This document shows positions 1-8,166 of a DNA stretch of 64,000 nucleotides, in pieces. The stretch's first letter is position 1. Every line of letters starts with the position of its first letter. Position numbers and translations under genes: made by a program. The notes beneath the pieces were generated by a model. That model did no database searches, was not told the DNA's origin, and saw nothing but the letters and a program-made list of their open reading frames with translations. The stretch is from Streptomyces xanthochromogenes. Its GTDB lineage: Bacteria; Actinomycetota; Actinomycetes; Streptomycetales; Streptomycetaceae. The DNA is taken from the NCBI RefSeq assembly GCF_014650455.1, contig NZ_BMUZ01000005.1:443368-507367 (forward strand), read 5' to 3'.

Positions 1-53
1 CCCCCGCACCGGCGCAACAGAGCCCCGGCGCACAGAACATGCCCGGAGCGCAG

Positions 54-107
54 AGGATGCCCGCGGCACTCAGGATGCCCGTGGCACTCAGGATGCCCGT
101 GGCGTCA
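54..107. repeat. 18-bp tandem repeat, three copies
   Basis: The unit AGGATGCCCGTGGCACTC occurs three times head to tail, the last copy diverged at its 3' end. It lies directly upstream of the first gene and is in frame with it. Reading it as protein gives a repeated RMPVAL peptide, so an automatic start at position 39 would wrongly include it. Confidence 0.8.
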
Positions 108-128
108 CCGAATGAAGGAAGCCCGAAG

Positions 129-629
129 ATGACGACGAGCCTGCCGGTCCCGATCGAGTTCGATGTGCCGCAAGGCTGGCGCCCCGCGTCGCCGGACGAG
201 GCAGGCGCACCCGGCGCGGCATTCGTCGCGCTCCACTTCTCCCCGGACGCCGGCTTCACCGCCAACATCACCGTCGACGGCGAGTACCGCCCCGACCCGG
301 CGACGTTGCCCGAGATCGCCGACGGGTCGGTGCATTCGATGGGGGCGGTCTCCCGCACGCCGGTCACCGTCACCGACCGCAGCGAGACCGGCTCGACGGA
401 TGCGCCCGGGCTCGCCCAGACCCTGGTCTTCTCGACCGTCGTCGGCGGGCAGCACCAGGACCTCGTCCAGTCGCAGGTGTACCTCTCCATGCTCGACGTC
501 CACGATCCGCACAAGCGAGTCGTGATCCGCCTGGTCCTCACCTCCTCGGCGGCGCAACACCCCGACGTACTGGCCGACTTCCAGCTCCTGGTGCGCAGCG
601 TCCGCCCGGGCGGAAGTGCGACGCAGTAG
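129..629 (+). CDS. Conserved hypothetical protein, LpqN/Mog1-like
   Basis: This 166-residue protein has no signal peptide, membrane segment or catalytic motif that I can name. Its pattern (an opening FDVPQGW, then alternating beta-rich stretches, then a helix ending FQLLVRSV) recalls the small single-domain LpqN/Mog1-PsbP fold proteins of actinobacteria. That match is by eye only. I start at ATG 129 because a purine-rich GAAGGAAG lies just upstream and because the in-frame sequence from position 39 is a tandem repeat. It stands alone, with a repeat-filled gap downstream. Confidence 0.7.
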   Translation: MTTSLPVPIEFDVPQGWRPASPDEAGAPGAAFVALHFSPDAGFTANITVDGEYRPDPATLPEIADGSVHSMGAVSRTPVTVTDRSETGSTDAPGLAQTLVFSTVVGGQHQDLVQSQVYLSMLDVHDPHKRVVIRLVLTSSAAQHPDVLADFQLLVRSVRPGGSATQ

Positions 630-908
630 CGCGGACCCCGGACGCGGGACCCGGGCGTGGGGCCCGGATGTGGGGCCCGGATGTGGGGCCCGGATGTGGG
701 GCTCACCTGAGGTGTTCGGGACGCAAGGGGTGCCAGGTGGACCTGGTGGCCTGGGGCCCTGGTGACCGGGGGCCCTGGTGACCTGGGGGCCCTGGTGACC
801 TGGGGGCCCTGGTGACCTGGGGGCCCTGGCGGCCTGGGGGCCCTGGCGGCCTTTGGTGGGGAGTCGTCATGGCTTGTGTGCCACCGACAGCCTTCATAGG
901 TTGGGGCC
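630..908. repeat. Gap holding two minisatellites (13-bp and 17-bp units)
   Basis: From 658 to 701 a 13-bp unit TGGGGCCCGGATG is repeated about 3.4 times. From about 742 to 852 a 17-bp unit GGGGGCCCTGGTGACCT is repeated six to seven times, the last copies changing GTGACC to CGGCC. The only open frames here are low-complexity Pro/Gly artefacts. I see no gene; the promoter of the next gene must lie within or just after the repeats. Confidence 0.85.
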
Positions 909-1421
909 ATGGGACTCTTCGACAAGCTGACCGGCACTCGACGTCCGCCCGAGGGAGTGCCACCGGTCCCTGCGCAGGAACTGCGGGCGGCCCTGCTCGG
1001 CCTCAACCGGCCCGACGTCGCGTACGTCGTCCGGTACGGCGGTGGCGAGGGGTGCGACCTCCTGGCGGAGTGGCGGCTGACGGAGCCCGCCTGGCGGCAG
1101 ACGTTCGTCCAGTCCCGGATCAGTCACGCCGTGCGCATCCGCATGAGGCTGGACGCCGAGGCGCGCGAAGTGCGCGCCCTGGAAGACCAGTGGGAGCTCA
1201 GCCGGGTCGGAACTCCCACGACGCTCCAGGTGACATCGCAGCGCACACGCGGAGCGAGCCGGACCGTCAGCCGCGAGTGGACCATCGGCCGCGGTTCGAA
1301 CGGCCGCCTGCAAGCGACGGAGACCTTCCACTTCGACAGCGCCCAACTGCGCGAACCCCTGCGCGAGACGGTCCTCACTTCCGGCTGGACATGGCGAGGA
1401 GTGGTCCTGGGGAAGCTGTGA
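909..1421 (+). CDS. Conserved hypothetical protein
   Basis: This 170-residue soluble protein opens with MGLFDKLTG, an amphipathic start seen in many small cytosolic actinobacterial proteins. It has no cysteine pairs, signal peptide or membrane helix. The middle reads as mixed alpha/beta, with a central basic stretch. I do not recognise the family and assign no function. It is monocistronic and convergent with the anti-sigma-like gene, with 63 nt between stop codons. Confidence 0.75.
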   Translation: MGLFDKLTGTRRPPEGVPPVPAQELRAALLGLNRPDVAYVVRYGGGEGCDLLAEWRLTEPAWRQTFVQSRISHAVRIRMRLDAEAREVRALEDQWELSRVGTPTTLQVTSQRTRGASRTVSREWTIGRGSNGRLQATETFHFDSAQLREPLRETVLTSGWTWRGVVLGKL

Positions 1422-1484
1422 GGCCTGCCCCAGGACCAACCACGAGCACCCAAACAACCTCATCCGGAAGGCAGTTGAAGGCCG

Positions 1485-2738
1485 TCACCGCATACTGAGC
1501 CAATGCGGATCGAGGGCGATCGTCCTCAGCTGGTCCAGGGTGAGGACGGGCGCGGTGCGTGTGGCCGGCTCGCTCTGATCCCCCGCGTTGAAGGCGGCGA
1601 CGACGACCCGGAACCCGTCGGGGCGCACGGTGTCGGCGATCCACTGCACGACCCCGGCCCCGCCCTTCTCGCCCGGCTCCTTGTCCAGGCCGATCCGGGT
1701 GCCGTCCGGCAGGGTCGATGTCTCGCCCCGGGGCGAGACGTCCGACATCCGGGACTGCACATTGATCTGCACAAGGCTCTTGCCCTTGCCGTCGTCGACC
1801 ACGGCGAAGGCGAAGCCGTCCTGGTTGCCCTTCTCGACGACCTTGAGACCCTTGCCAGCGGGCAGCAGGGCGAGGAGCTGCTTCTCGACCGCGCTGCCGG
1901 AGGCCATGCCGGACCCGGCCTCCTCGGCGGGCGCGGCCAGGCCGTCCGCCACCGTGAGCCACTGGGGCGCGGTGGCCACCGTCCTGAGCTGGGCAACGGT
2001 GAGCGGCGGGGTGTCCCGGGTGGTCGCGGCGCCCTTCTCCGACGGCGCGTTCCACTCGCTCACGTCGACGAGTGCGCCCTTCGGGGTCAGCAGAACGGCC
2101 CGCCAATGCTTGGTCGGCTCACGCCGGTCGGGGTACTCGTAGCCCTGGAACAGCATGAACCGGGAGCCGTCGGCCAGCTTCTCGGCCGTGCAGGCGTCGT
2201 AGTGCACGACGGCCTTGGCCGGGCAGGAGACCTGCTGGCCGCTGGACTCGGCGGCCGGATCGACCCTGTTCACCATGAGCCCGATCGCGCCCGCGCCCCT
2301 GCCGTCGTCGAACACGACGGACGCGGCGGGCGCGGGCGCCACGAGGCTCGCGTCATCGGCGTTCGCCGGCTTCGCCGGATCGGCTGGCCCGCTCCCCTGC
2401 TCCTTGGTGACGTCACCCGCAGGAAGCAGCGACTTGAGGAGCGCGACCATCTGCGCCCCGTCGGCCTTCCCGCCCACCGGCCGGGTGGGCTTCGCCGGCC
2501 CGGCCACCGAGCTGTCCCCGCCCCCGTGCCCCCCGCCGACCAGGCCCGCGGCGTAGGCGCCGCCGAGGCCCACGGTGGCGAGCGCGAGGACGCTGCCGGC
2601 GACGGCGGCCGTACGGCGCCGGGCGAGGCGGCGTCGACCCCGCAGCAGACCGGACTCCACCAGGTCGCGCCGGTCGTCGAGTTCGAAGCTGTGCCCGGTG
2701 TGGCGCAGTGCTTCGCCGAGTCGGTCCTCAAAGGGCAT
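1485..2738 (-). CDS. Membrane-anchored partner of the adjacent SigE-family sigma factor
   Basis: The protein has 417 residues from the ATG chosen here; a GTG 12 nt upstream is the alternative. About 45 cytoplasmic residues (FEDRLGEALRHTG, then an Arg-rich run) precede one transmembrane helix at about residues 44-65. The rest is a long extracytoplasmic region containing two related modules, each beginning LLALLPAG or LLKSLLPAG and ending LRTIA-x-DPHWL or LRTVATAPQWL. It follows the sigma gene by 84 nt on the same strand. Position and topology suggest an anti-sigma or regulatory role, but no zinc-binding anti-sigma (HxxxCxxC) motif is visible, so the function is inferred from context. Confidence 0.75.
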   Translation of the reverse strand: MPFEDRLGEALRHTGHSFELDDRRDLVESGLLRGRRRLARRRTAAVAGSVLALATVGLGGAYAAGLVGGGHGGGDSSVAGPAKPTRPVGGKADGAQMVALLKSLLPAGDVTKEQGSGPADPAKPANADDASLVAPAPAASVVFDDGRGAGAIGLMVNRVDPAAESSGQQVSCPAKAVVHYDACTAEKLADGSRFMLFQGYEYPDRREPTKHWRAVLLTPKGALVDVSEWNAPSEKGAATTRDTPPLTVAQLRTVATAPQWLTVADGLAAPAEEAGSGMASGSAVEKQLLALLPAGKGLKVVEKGNQDGFAFAVVDDGKGKSLVQINVQSRMSDVSPRGETSTLPDGTRIGLDKEPGEKGGAGVVQWIADTVRPDGFRVVVAAFNAGDQSEPATRTAPVLTLDQLRTIALDPHWLSMR

Positions 2739-2822
2739 GGCGAACCACACCTTCCTGTTGCGATGACTGAAGGTTCACTGCCGACCGCCACCAACCGGGC
2801 CGGGCAGAAGGGTCGTTGTCGG

Positions 2823-3371
2823 TCAGAGTGCGGCGTACTCGGCCAGCGATCCGCCGAGCAGCTCCCGCAGTTTGGCGAGAGCACGCACCGAGCGGGTGCG
2901 CACGGCGGCCGAGCTCACGTTCATGGCGTCCGCCGTCTCCTCGATGCTGCGGTCCTCCCAGTAGCGGAGCACGACGACCGCCCGGTCCTTCGGCGACAAC
3001 TGCCCGAGCGCGTCGAGCAGAGCGACGCGCAGGGCCGGGTCGTCGCCCGCGGCGGCGAGGCGTTCGGGAACCTCACCGAGCGGCCGCTCGGTGGCCGAGC
3101 GGCGCCGACGGTGGGTGAGGAAGGTCCGCACGAGCACGGTCTGCGCGTACGCCGCCGGATTGTCGATCCGGGCGACCCGCCCCCACAGCGCGTACATCCG
3201 CCCCAGCGTCTCCTGCACCAGGTCCTCGGCGAGGTGGGTGTCCCCACTGGTCAGCAGACAGGCGGAACGGAAGAGCTGCCCCGCGCGCCCGGCGGCGAAC
3301 TCCCTGAACTCCTCGGCCCGTGACCATCTCGAACCCCCCACCGGTCGCCCCTGTCCCCCCGCTTGCACCAC
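2823..3371 (-). CDS. SigE-family ECF RNA polymerase sigma factor
   Basis: This 182-residue protein has the two-domain layout of extracytoplasmic-function sigma factors. Region 2 (about residues 20-90) contains LFRSACLLTSGDTHLAEDLVQETL, typical of the streptomycete SigE-family group. Region 4 (about 115-175) has LSPKDRAVVVLRYWEDRSIEETA followed by a helix-turn-helix. Two adjacent GTG codons (3371 and 3368) are possible starts. The gene is transcribed ahead of a membrane protein that probably controls it. Target promoters cannot be read from the sequence. Confidence 0.9.
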   Translation of the reverse strand: MVQAGGQGRPVGGSRWSRAEEFREFAAGRAGQLFRSACLLTSGDTHLAEDLVQETLGRMYALWGRVARIDNPAAYAQTVLVRTFLTHRRRRSATERPLGEVPERLAAAGDDPALRVALLDALGQLSPKDRAVVVLRYWEDRSIEETADAMNVSSAAVRTRSVRALAKLRELLGGSLAEYAAL

Positions 3372-3492
3372 GGCTCTGCCCCCGCCCCCACCCGTCGCTC
3401 GTCCCCCTGCACTCCCTCGACGCGCTGAACCGTCCGTAATGTTTCACCCGACTTTCCGGGGCCCCGCGGCGGGCCCGCCGGCTGCCCCGGGC

Positions 3493-4173
3493 TCACACGG
3501 CGTACGTGCCGAACTCGTCGTCGTACTGCTTCGGGAACCCGGTCCACTTCAGTTCGCCCGGCAGATGCGCCATGTCGTTGAGGAGCAGCACGGAGGCGGG
3601 CCGGTCGGGGGCGTAACGGATGACGGTCAGGGCCGCGTTGCAGGGACTGAGCCCGATCCAGCGCCAGTCGGGCGCGTCGAGCGCGGCACGCACCAGCCAG
3701 CCGATGAGGAAACTGTGAGTGATCACGAGCTCGTGGCGCGGGGCGGCCCCGGCGGCGAAACCGGTGCAACGGGCCATGGCCTCGCGCAGGAGCCGGGCCC
3801 CGGCCTCCCGCTCCCCCGGCCCCGGGTCGCCGAGAAAGCCGAGGATGCGGTCGGCGTGGGCGCCGGGGAGTTCCGCACGCTCCGGCCAGTACGGCACGTA
3901 GTCCCCGGCCCACTCCGCCTCCTGCGGCACCACGCCGTCCAGTTCGGCGGCGACGAGGTGCGCGGTCTCGGCGGCCCGCCCCAGCGGCCCGTGGTGCACG
4001 GCGTCCCACGGCACCCCGGCGAGCCGCCGCCCGAGCAGCCCGGCCTGCCGCCGCCCGGCGTCGGTGAGCGCGGGCCCCTCATGACCCGCGTCACCATGCC
4101 GGGCGAGGTAGAGGTAGCGGGGAGCTGCGGGGGCAGTGGTTGCGGGGGTTATGGGGGTTATGGGGTGGGGCAC
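3493..4173 (-). CDS. Histidine phosphatase family protein
   Basis: This 226-residue protein belongs to the phosphoglycerate mutase-like superfamily. The phosphohistidine motif appears as LARHGDAG near residue 24 (canonical RHG), and the second catalytic histidine as ELVITHSFLIGW near residue 150. The first 18 residues are Pro/Thr-rich and probably disordered. The substrate is unknown; SixA-like or broad phosphatase activity is equally possible. The gene lies downstream of the sigma factor pair on the same strand, but with a 120-nt gap that may hold its own regulation. A repeat-rich gap separates it from the divergent beta-glucosidase. Confidence 0.85.
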   Translation of the reverse strand: MPHPITPITPATTAPAAPRYLYLARHGDAGHEGPALTDAGRRQAGLLGRRLAGVPWDAVHHGPLGRAAETAHLVAAELDGVVPQEAEWAGDYVPYWPERAELPGAHADRILGFLGDPGPGEREAGARLLREAMARCTGFAAGAAPRHELVITHSFLIGWLVRAALDAPDWRWIGLSPCNAALTVIRYAPDRPASVLLLNDMAHLPGELKWTGFPKQYDDEFGTYAV

Positions 4174-4200
4174 GGTGCTGCTCCTAGGGGTTGGAACGTG

Positions 4201-4329
4201 GATATCTGACAGGTGAGATCTGACGGCTGAGATCTGACAGTCACCATCCGGCAGTCGTCAGGCGCCAGTCTTGATCCGGCAGATGGTCCCGGCAGATGGT
4301 CCGGGCAGTCGGTCCGGGCAGTTGGGTTC
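4201..4329. repeat. Two tandem repeats (14-bp x3, 13-bp x4) in the divergent intergenic region
   Basis: At 4201-4242 the unit GAGATCTGACGGCT occurs three times with small changes. At 4278-4329 the unit GGCAGATGGTCCC occurs four times with increasing divergence. Both lie between the divergent phosphatase and beta-glucosidase genes. They could be regulatory iterons or neutral minisatellites; nothing else in 4174-4450 looks like a gene. Confidence 0.8.
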
Positions 4330-4451
4330 CGCCGTCGTCATCAGATGACGCCTTGCAACCGTCATCGGTTCGTCGCCCATCGCACGTCGCCCGCCGCACG
4401 CGGCCCGCCGTCCATCACCCCTCACACCCGAGCTCTGGCGTTTCCCCGCCC

Positions 4452-4512
4452 GAACATGAAATTTGTTCACTTTCCATTGACAGCACCCGGCCCGGGGCCC
4501 AAAAGTTCCCCC
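4452..4512 (+). promoter_or_regulatory. Operator-like inverted repeat and promoter of the GH1 gene
   Basis: GAACA-N7-TGTTC at 4452-4468 is a perfect 5-bp inverted repeat in an AT-rich patch. Nine bases downstream is a consensus -35 TTGACA (4477-4482). A weak -10 (AAAAGT) sits 18 bp further, at 4501-4506. The ATG at 4513 then falls near the expected transcription start, and no Shine-Dalgarno sequence precedes it, so the mRNA may be leaderless. The regulator is unknown; the site does not match the CebR palindrome TGGGAGCGCTCCCA. Confidence 0.5.
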
Positions 4513-5943
4513 ATGACGCCGCCGCCCCTGCCGCCGCTGCCCTCCTTCCCTCCCGACTTCCTGTGGGGGGTCTCCGCCTCCGCGTTCCAGATCGAGGGCG
4601 CGGTGGACGCCGAGGGGCGAGGGCCCTCCGCCTGGGACGCGTTCACCCGGGAGCCCGGCCGGATCAGGGACGGCTCGCACGCGGACGTGGCCACCGACCA
4701 CTACCACCGCTATCGCGAGGACGTCGCGCTGATGGCCCAACTGGGCGTCGGCGCCTACCGGTTCTCCGTCTCCTGGTCCCGGGTCCAGCCTTCCGGCGAG
4801 GGCCCGGTGAACCAGCGGGGGCTCGACTTCTACGACCGCCTCGTCGACGAGCTGTGCGCCGCCGGGATCGCCCCCGTCCCCACCCTGTTCCACTGGGACA
4901 CGCCGCTCGCCCTGGAGGAGCGCGGCGGGTGGCTCGACCGGGACACGGCGTACCGGTTCGCCGCGTACGCCTCGGTCGTCGCGGAGCGGCTCGGGGACCG
5001 GGTGCCGCGCTGGATCACCCTCAACGAGCCCGCCGAGATCACGCTGCTCGGCTACGGGATCGGCGAGCACGCCCCGGGCAGGCGTCTGGTCTTCGACGCG
5101 TTGCCGGTGGCGCACCACCAACTCCTGGCCCACGGGTTGGGAGTTGAGGCGCTGCGTGCCGCCGGTGCGCGCGAGATCGGCATCGCCGCCTCGCACAGCC
5201 CGGTGTGGACGGCGGGGGAGACCGACGAGGACCGTGCGGCGGCCGAGTTGTACGACACGTTGATGAACCGCCTGTTCGCCGATCCGATCCTCACCGGTGC
5301 CTACCCCGAGGGCTGGGCCGAACTGATGCCGGGCCCGGTGACCGAGGACCTGAAGACCATCTCGGCGCCGCTGGACTGGTACGGGATCAACTACTACAAC
5401 CCGGCCCTGGTGGGCGCGCCGAAGCCGGAGGCCGTCACCAGCCTCGCCGGGATCGATCTGCCGCCGGACCTGCCGTTCGGACTGCACGAGATCGAGGGTC
5501 ACGAGCGCACCGACTTCGGCTGGCCGGTGGTCCCCGAGGGCCTGTCCGAGCTCCTGCTCAACTTCCGTACCCGGTACGGCGATTCGCTCCCCCCGGTCCT
5601 CATCACCGAGAACGGCTGCTCGTACGGGGACGGCCCCGACCCGGCGAACGGCGGCCGGGTGGCCGATGTCCGGCGCATCGCCTACCACGACGGTCATCTG
5701 CGAGCCCTGCACCGGGCGATGGCGGAGGGCGTCGATGTGCGCGGCTATTTCATCTGGTCCATCCTGGACAACTTCGAGTGGGCGGAGGGTTATCGGCAGC
5801 GTTTCGGCCTCGTCCACGTCGACTACGAGACCCTGGCGCGCACGCCGAAGGACTCGTACGCCTGGTACCGGGACGTCATCAGGCACAGCCGCCCGGGGTC
5901 GCTCGGGGAGGTCCGCCCGGGGTCCCCCGGAGAGGTCCGGTGA
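4513..5943 (+). CDS. GH1 family beta-glucosidase
   Basis: This enzyme has 476 residues, the normal length for glycoside hydrolase family 1 retaining beta-glucosidases. The N-terminal signature FLWGVSASAFQIEGA is at about residues 16-30. The acid/base glutamate is in TLNEPAE (about residue 176), and the nucleophile glutamate is in ITENGCS (about residue 369). The aglycone-site WSxxDNFEW motif is present as WSILDNFEW. No signal peptide is visible, so it acts on imported di- or oligosaccharides in the cytoplasm. The sugar transporter 34 nt downstream is very probably co-transcribed. The start follows from the promoter geometry and from family length; upstream in-frame ATGs lack support. Confidence 0.93.
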   Translation: MTPPPLPPLPSFPPDFLWGVSASAFQIEGAVDAEGRGPSAWDAFTREPGRIRDGSHADVATDHYHRYREDVALMAQLGVGAYRFSVSWSRVQPSGEGPVNQRGLDFYDRLVDELCAAGIAPVPTLFHWDTPLALEERGGWLDRDTAYRFAAYASVVAERLGDRVPRWITLNEPAEITLLGYGIGEHAPGRRLVFDALPVAHHQLLAHGLGVEALRAAGAREIGIAASHSPVWTAGETDEDRAAAELYDTLMNRLFADPILTGAYPEGWAELMPGPVTEDLKTISAPLDWYGINYYNPALVGAPKPEAVTSLAGIDLPPDLPFGLHEIEGHERTDFGWPVVPEGLSELLLNFRTRYGDSLPPVLITENGCSYGDGPDPANGGRVADVRRIAYHDGHLRALHRAMAEGVDVRGYFIWSILDNFEWAEGYRQRFGLVHVDYETLARTPKDSYAWYRDVIRHSRPGSLGEVRPGSPGEVR

Positions 5944-5977
5944 CGGCGGGCTGCGGGAATCCGCGCGGGGACACCGG

Positions 5978-7279
5978 GTGACGCCGGAGGCCGGGGCGGA
6001 GGCCGGGGGCGGGCCGGCGACGGCCGCGGGAGGGCCGACGGAGGCTGGGGTCGGGCCGGCGGAGGGCGTGGAGCGGGAGCCCGGCGGGCGTTGGGTGGGG
6101 GCGCTCTCGTTGGCCAACCTCGGAGTGTGGGTGGGGTGGTTCGGCCCACTGCAGCTGCTCCTGGCCCGCCAGGCCGAGCACTTCACGCCGGACCACAAGG
6201 CCTCAACCCTGGCCGTTGTGACGGGACTTGGGGCAGCGGTCTCGATGGTGGCGAACCCGGTGTTCGGCGCGCTGTCCGACCGTACGACGGCGCGGGTCGG
6301 GCGGCGCATCCCGTGGGTCGTGGCGGGCGGCACGGGCGGCGCCCTGGGGTTGCTGCTCCTGGCATGGGCGCCGGACGTGGCCGTGATGGCGGCGGGCTGG
6401 TGCCTGGTTCAGCTGGCCCTGAACGCCTCGTTCGCCGCGCTGACGGCCGCCGTGCCGGACCAGGTCCCGCACCGCAGGCGGGGCATGGTGGGCGGCTGGC
6501 TCGGGGTGTCCCAGGTGGCCGGCATCCTGGTGGGCACGGCGCTGGCGACGGTGGCGGGCGGCATCGCGGCGGGCTATGTGGCGTGTGCGGTCTTCTCGCT
6601 CCTGGCGATCGTCCCGTACGTGCTGATGCGCAGGGACACTTCGTCGCCCCCTGGCTCTCAACCACCTTTCACATGGCGGGAGTTCGCGCGGGGCTTCTGG
6701 ATCGATCCGCGCCGCTTCCCCGACTTCGGGTGGGCGTGGATGACGCGCTTCCTGATGAACCTGTCGTACTCGATCAGCACGATGTACCTGCTGTACTACC
6801 TGACCGACGCGGTGCACTACGCGGGTGACGCGGACACCGGTGTGCTGATCCTGACCGCCCTCGACGCGGTGACGCTGCTCGGCACGGTGGTGATCAGCGG
6901 CGTCTGGTCGGACCGTACGGGGCGGCGCAAGGTGTTCGTCGTGTGGTCCGGTCTCGTCATCTCGGCGGCGACCCTGCTCCTGGCGGTGTGGCAGACGTGG
7001 ACGGGCGCGGTGGTGGCCTCGCTGGTGCTCGGGGTCGGGTACGGGGTGTATACCTCCGTCGACTTCGCGCTGCTCACGGATGTGCTGCCGAGCGCCGCCG
7101 ACCGGGGCCGCGACCTGGGCGTGATCAACATAGCCAACGCGCTGCCGCAGGTCCTGGCCCCGGTGGTGGCGGCCCCGGTCGTCACCCACCTCGGCGGATA
7201 CGGGGTCCTGTACACGCTGGCGGGGGCGATCGGGGTGGGCGGGTCGGTGCTTGTGGGGCGGATCCGGTCGGTGCGGTGA
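5978..7279 (+). CDS. MFS sugar transporter
   Basis: This 433-residue integral membrane protein of the major facilitator superfamily starts with GTG 5978 after a GGGG-rich stretch. About 35 Gly/Ala/Glu-rich cytoplasmic residues precede twelve predicted helices, starting at WVGALSLANLGVW. The cytoplasmic loop after helix 2 carries the MFS motif A variant GALSDRTTARVGRRIPW, and SGVWSDRTGRRK repeats it in the second half. This arrangement is typical of the MFS sugar group often paired with glycosidases. Together with the upstream GH1 enzyme it suggests uptake and intracellular hydrolysis of a beta-glucoside. The exact sugar is not readable. Confidence 0.88.
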   Translation: MTPEAGAEAGGGPATAAGGPTEAGVGPAEGVEREPGGRWVGALSLANLGVWVGWFGPLQLLLARQAEHFTPDHKASTLAVVTGLGAAVSMVANPVFGALSDRTTARVGRRIPWVVAGGTGGALGLLLLAWAPDVAVMAAGWCLVQLALNASFAALTAAVPDQVPHRRRGMVGGWLGVSQVAGILVGTALATVAGGIAAGYVACAVFSLLAIVPYVLMRRDTSSPPGSQPPFTWREFARGFWIDPRRFPDFGWAWMTRFLMNLSYSISTMYLLYYLTDAVHYAGDADTGVLILTALDAVTLLGTVVISGVWSDRTGRRKVFVVWSGLVISAATLLLAVWQTWTGAVVASLVLGVGYGVYTSVDFALLTDVLPSAADRGRDLGVINIANALPQVLAPVVAAPVVTHLGGYGVLYTLAGAIGVGGSVLVGRIRSVR

Positions 7280-7324
7280 AGGGCGGCGGGGGCTCGTTGG
7301 GGCGCCCGGGGCCCGGAGGGGTGG

Positions 7325-7720
7325 TCAGCCGGCCTGCCGGTCGGCTCCGACGGCACAGGCCGGGACGACCAGCAGGTCCCATCGCCCCCTGCCCGGCGCG
7401 ACCAGGCAGAGGGTGTCGGGGGCGTGCCGGGCGGTGGCGCGGTGCAGTCGGATGACGTGGTTGGCGAGCAGAATCCGCCCGGGGAAGGCCGACCACATGG
7501 CGGCGTTCACGGTGGCGTGGGCGATCTGGGGCCAGCTGTGCGGCAACGCGCTTACCAGGACCGGGAGTTCAACGGTCAGGTCGTCCGAGCGTGGCCACCA
7601 GACGCCGTCGATGGCCTGTGGTCCGCCCGGGCCCGGCGTGAGCCGAAGGCGAGCCGAACCGGGCGGGGAACCGGGCGGCGGCCCGGGTGGGGGCAGGGGG
7701 CGCAGTGGTGTCGTGGTCAT
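7325..7720 (-). CDS. DUF5994 family protein (first copy)
   Basis: The protein has 131 residues from ATG 7720, which has a GGAGG ribosome site 10 nt upstream. It shares the DUF5994 pattern of the second copy: DGVWWPRSDDLTVELPVLV, a W in the middle, then a basic strand segment and GRWDLLVVP near the C-terminus. An in-frame ATG at 7924, preceded by AAGGAG, would add 68 Pro/Thr-rich residues. That region has less coding bias, so I prefer the shorter form. The family has no known biochemical role. It is widespread and often multicopy in streptomycetes. Confidence 0.8.
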   Translation of the reverse strand: MTTTPLRPLPPPGPPPGSPPGSARLRLTPGPGGPQAIDGVWWPRSDDLTVELPVLVSALPHSWPQIAHATVNAAMWSAFPGRILLANHVIRLHRATARHAPDTLCLVAPGRGRWDLLVVPACAVGADRQAG

Positions 7721-8022
7721 GATGGCGGTGCCTCCGGTACGAGCGGTGGTGCCGGGCCTTGCGGGGCTCGGGCACGGCGGGGGGAACTCCTGGGAAGGGG
7801 TGGTCGCCGGACGTGTTTCCTGGAGGGCCGGTGGCGGGGGGAGGCTCGCCCGAACTGGCGTAAGCGACGTGGCCGGCACAACCGGGGTAACCGGGGTGAC
7901 TGGCGCAGTCGGCGCAACTGGCATACATCTGCGGCTCCTTGTCCTCGGTCGGTTCGATGCGGCCGGGGTCCGGGGCTGCGAGGTCGAGCGGGTTGGCGGG
8001 GGGCGGGAGGGGGCTGGTGGCG
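7721..8022 (-). other. Gap with a possible alternative coding extension
   Basis: This 302-nt stretch lies between the 47-residue membrane peptide and the first DUF5994 gene. A well-spaced AAGGAG precedes ATG 7928, which opens a separate Cys-containing frame (MYASCADCAS). The same site also precedes ATG 7924, which is in frame with the DUF5994 gene. Neither extension has decisive codon bias. I record both possibilities rather than a gene. Confidence 0.4.
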
Positions 8023-8166
8023 CTACGGGCGGGGACGCACCCGTGTGTGCCCGGCCCACGCGGCACGCCGGGCGCGCAGGACGTTCATCCGCTGGATCGT
8101 ATGGGCCGTCGTGACGATCAGGATGAGCAGCAGGGCAACGGTCAGGGCCTCGATCATGCCGGTCAC
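8023..8166 (-). CDS. Small single-span membrane protein (47 aa)
   Basis: A 47-codon frame starts at GTG 8166, overlapping the stop of the upstream DUF5994 gene by 4 nt (GTGA); an in-frame ATG 9 nt further on is the alternative start. Residues 8-20 form one hydrophobic helix (LTVALLLILIVTT), followed by a strongly basic tail (RMNVLRARRAAWAGHTRVRP). This is the N-out or N-short, positive-inside pattern of a small membrane peptide. Translational coupling to the upstream gene supports it being real. Function is unknown; it may anchor or partner the DUF5994 proteins on either side. Confidence 0.6.
   Translation of the reverse strand: MTGMIEALTVALLLILIVTTAHTIQRMNVLRARRAAWAGHTRVRPRP

Noticed and set aside
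1503..3323. 606-codon plus-strand frame
   Set aside because: Antisense shadow of the sigma factor and its membrane partner.
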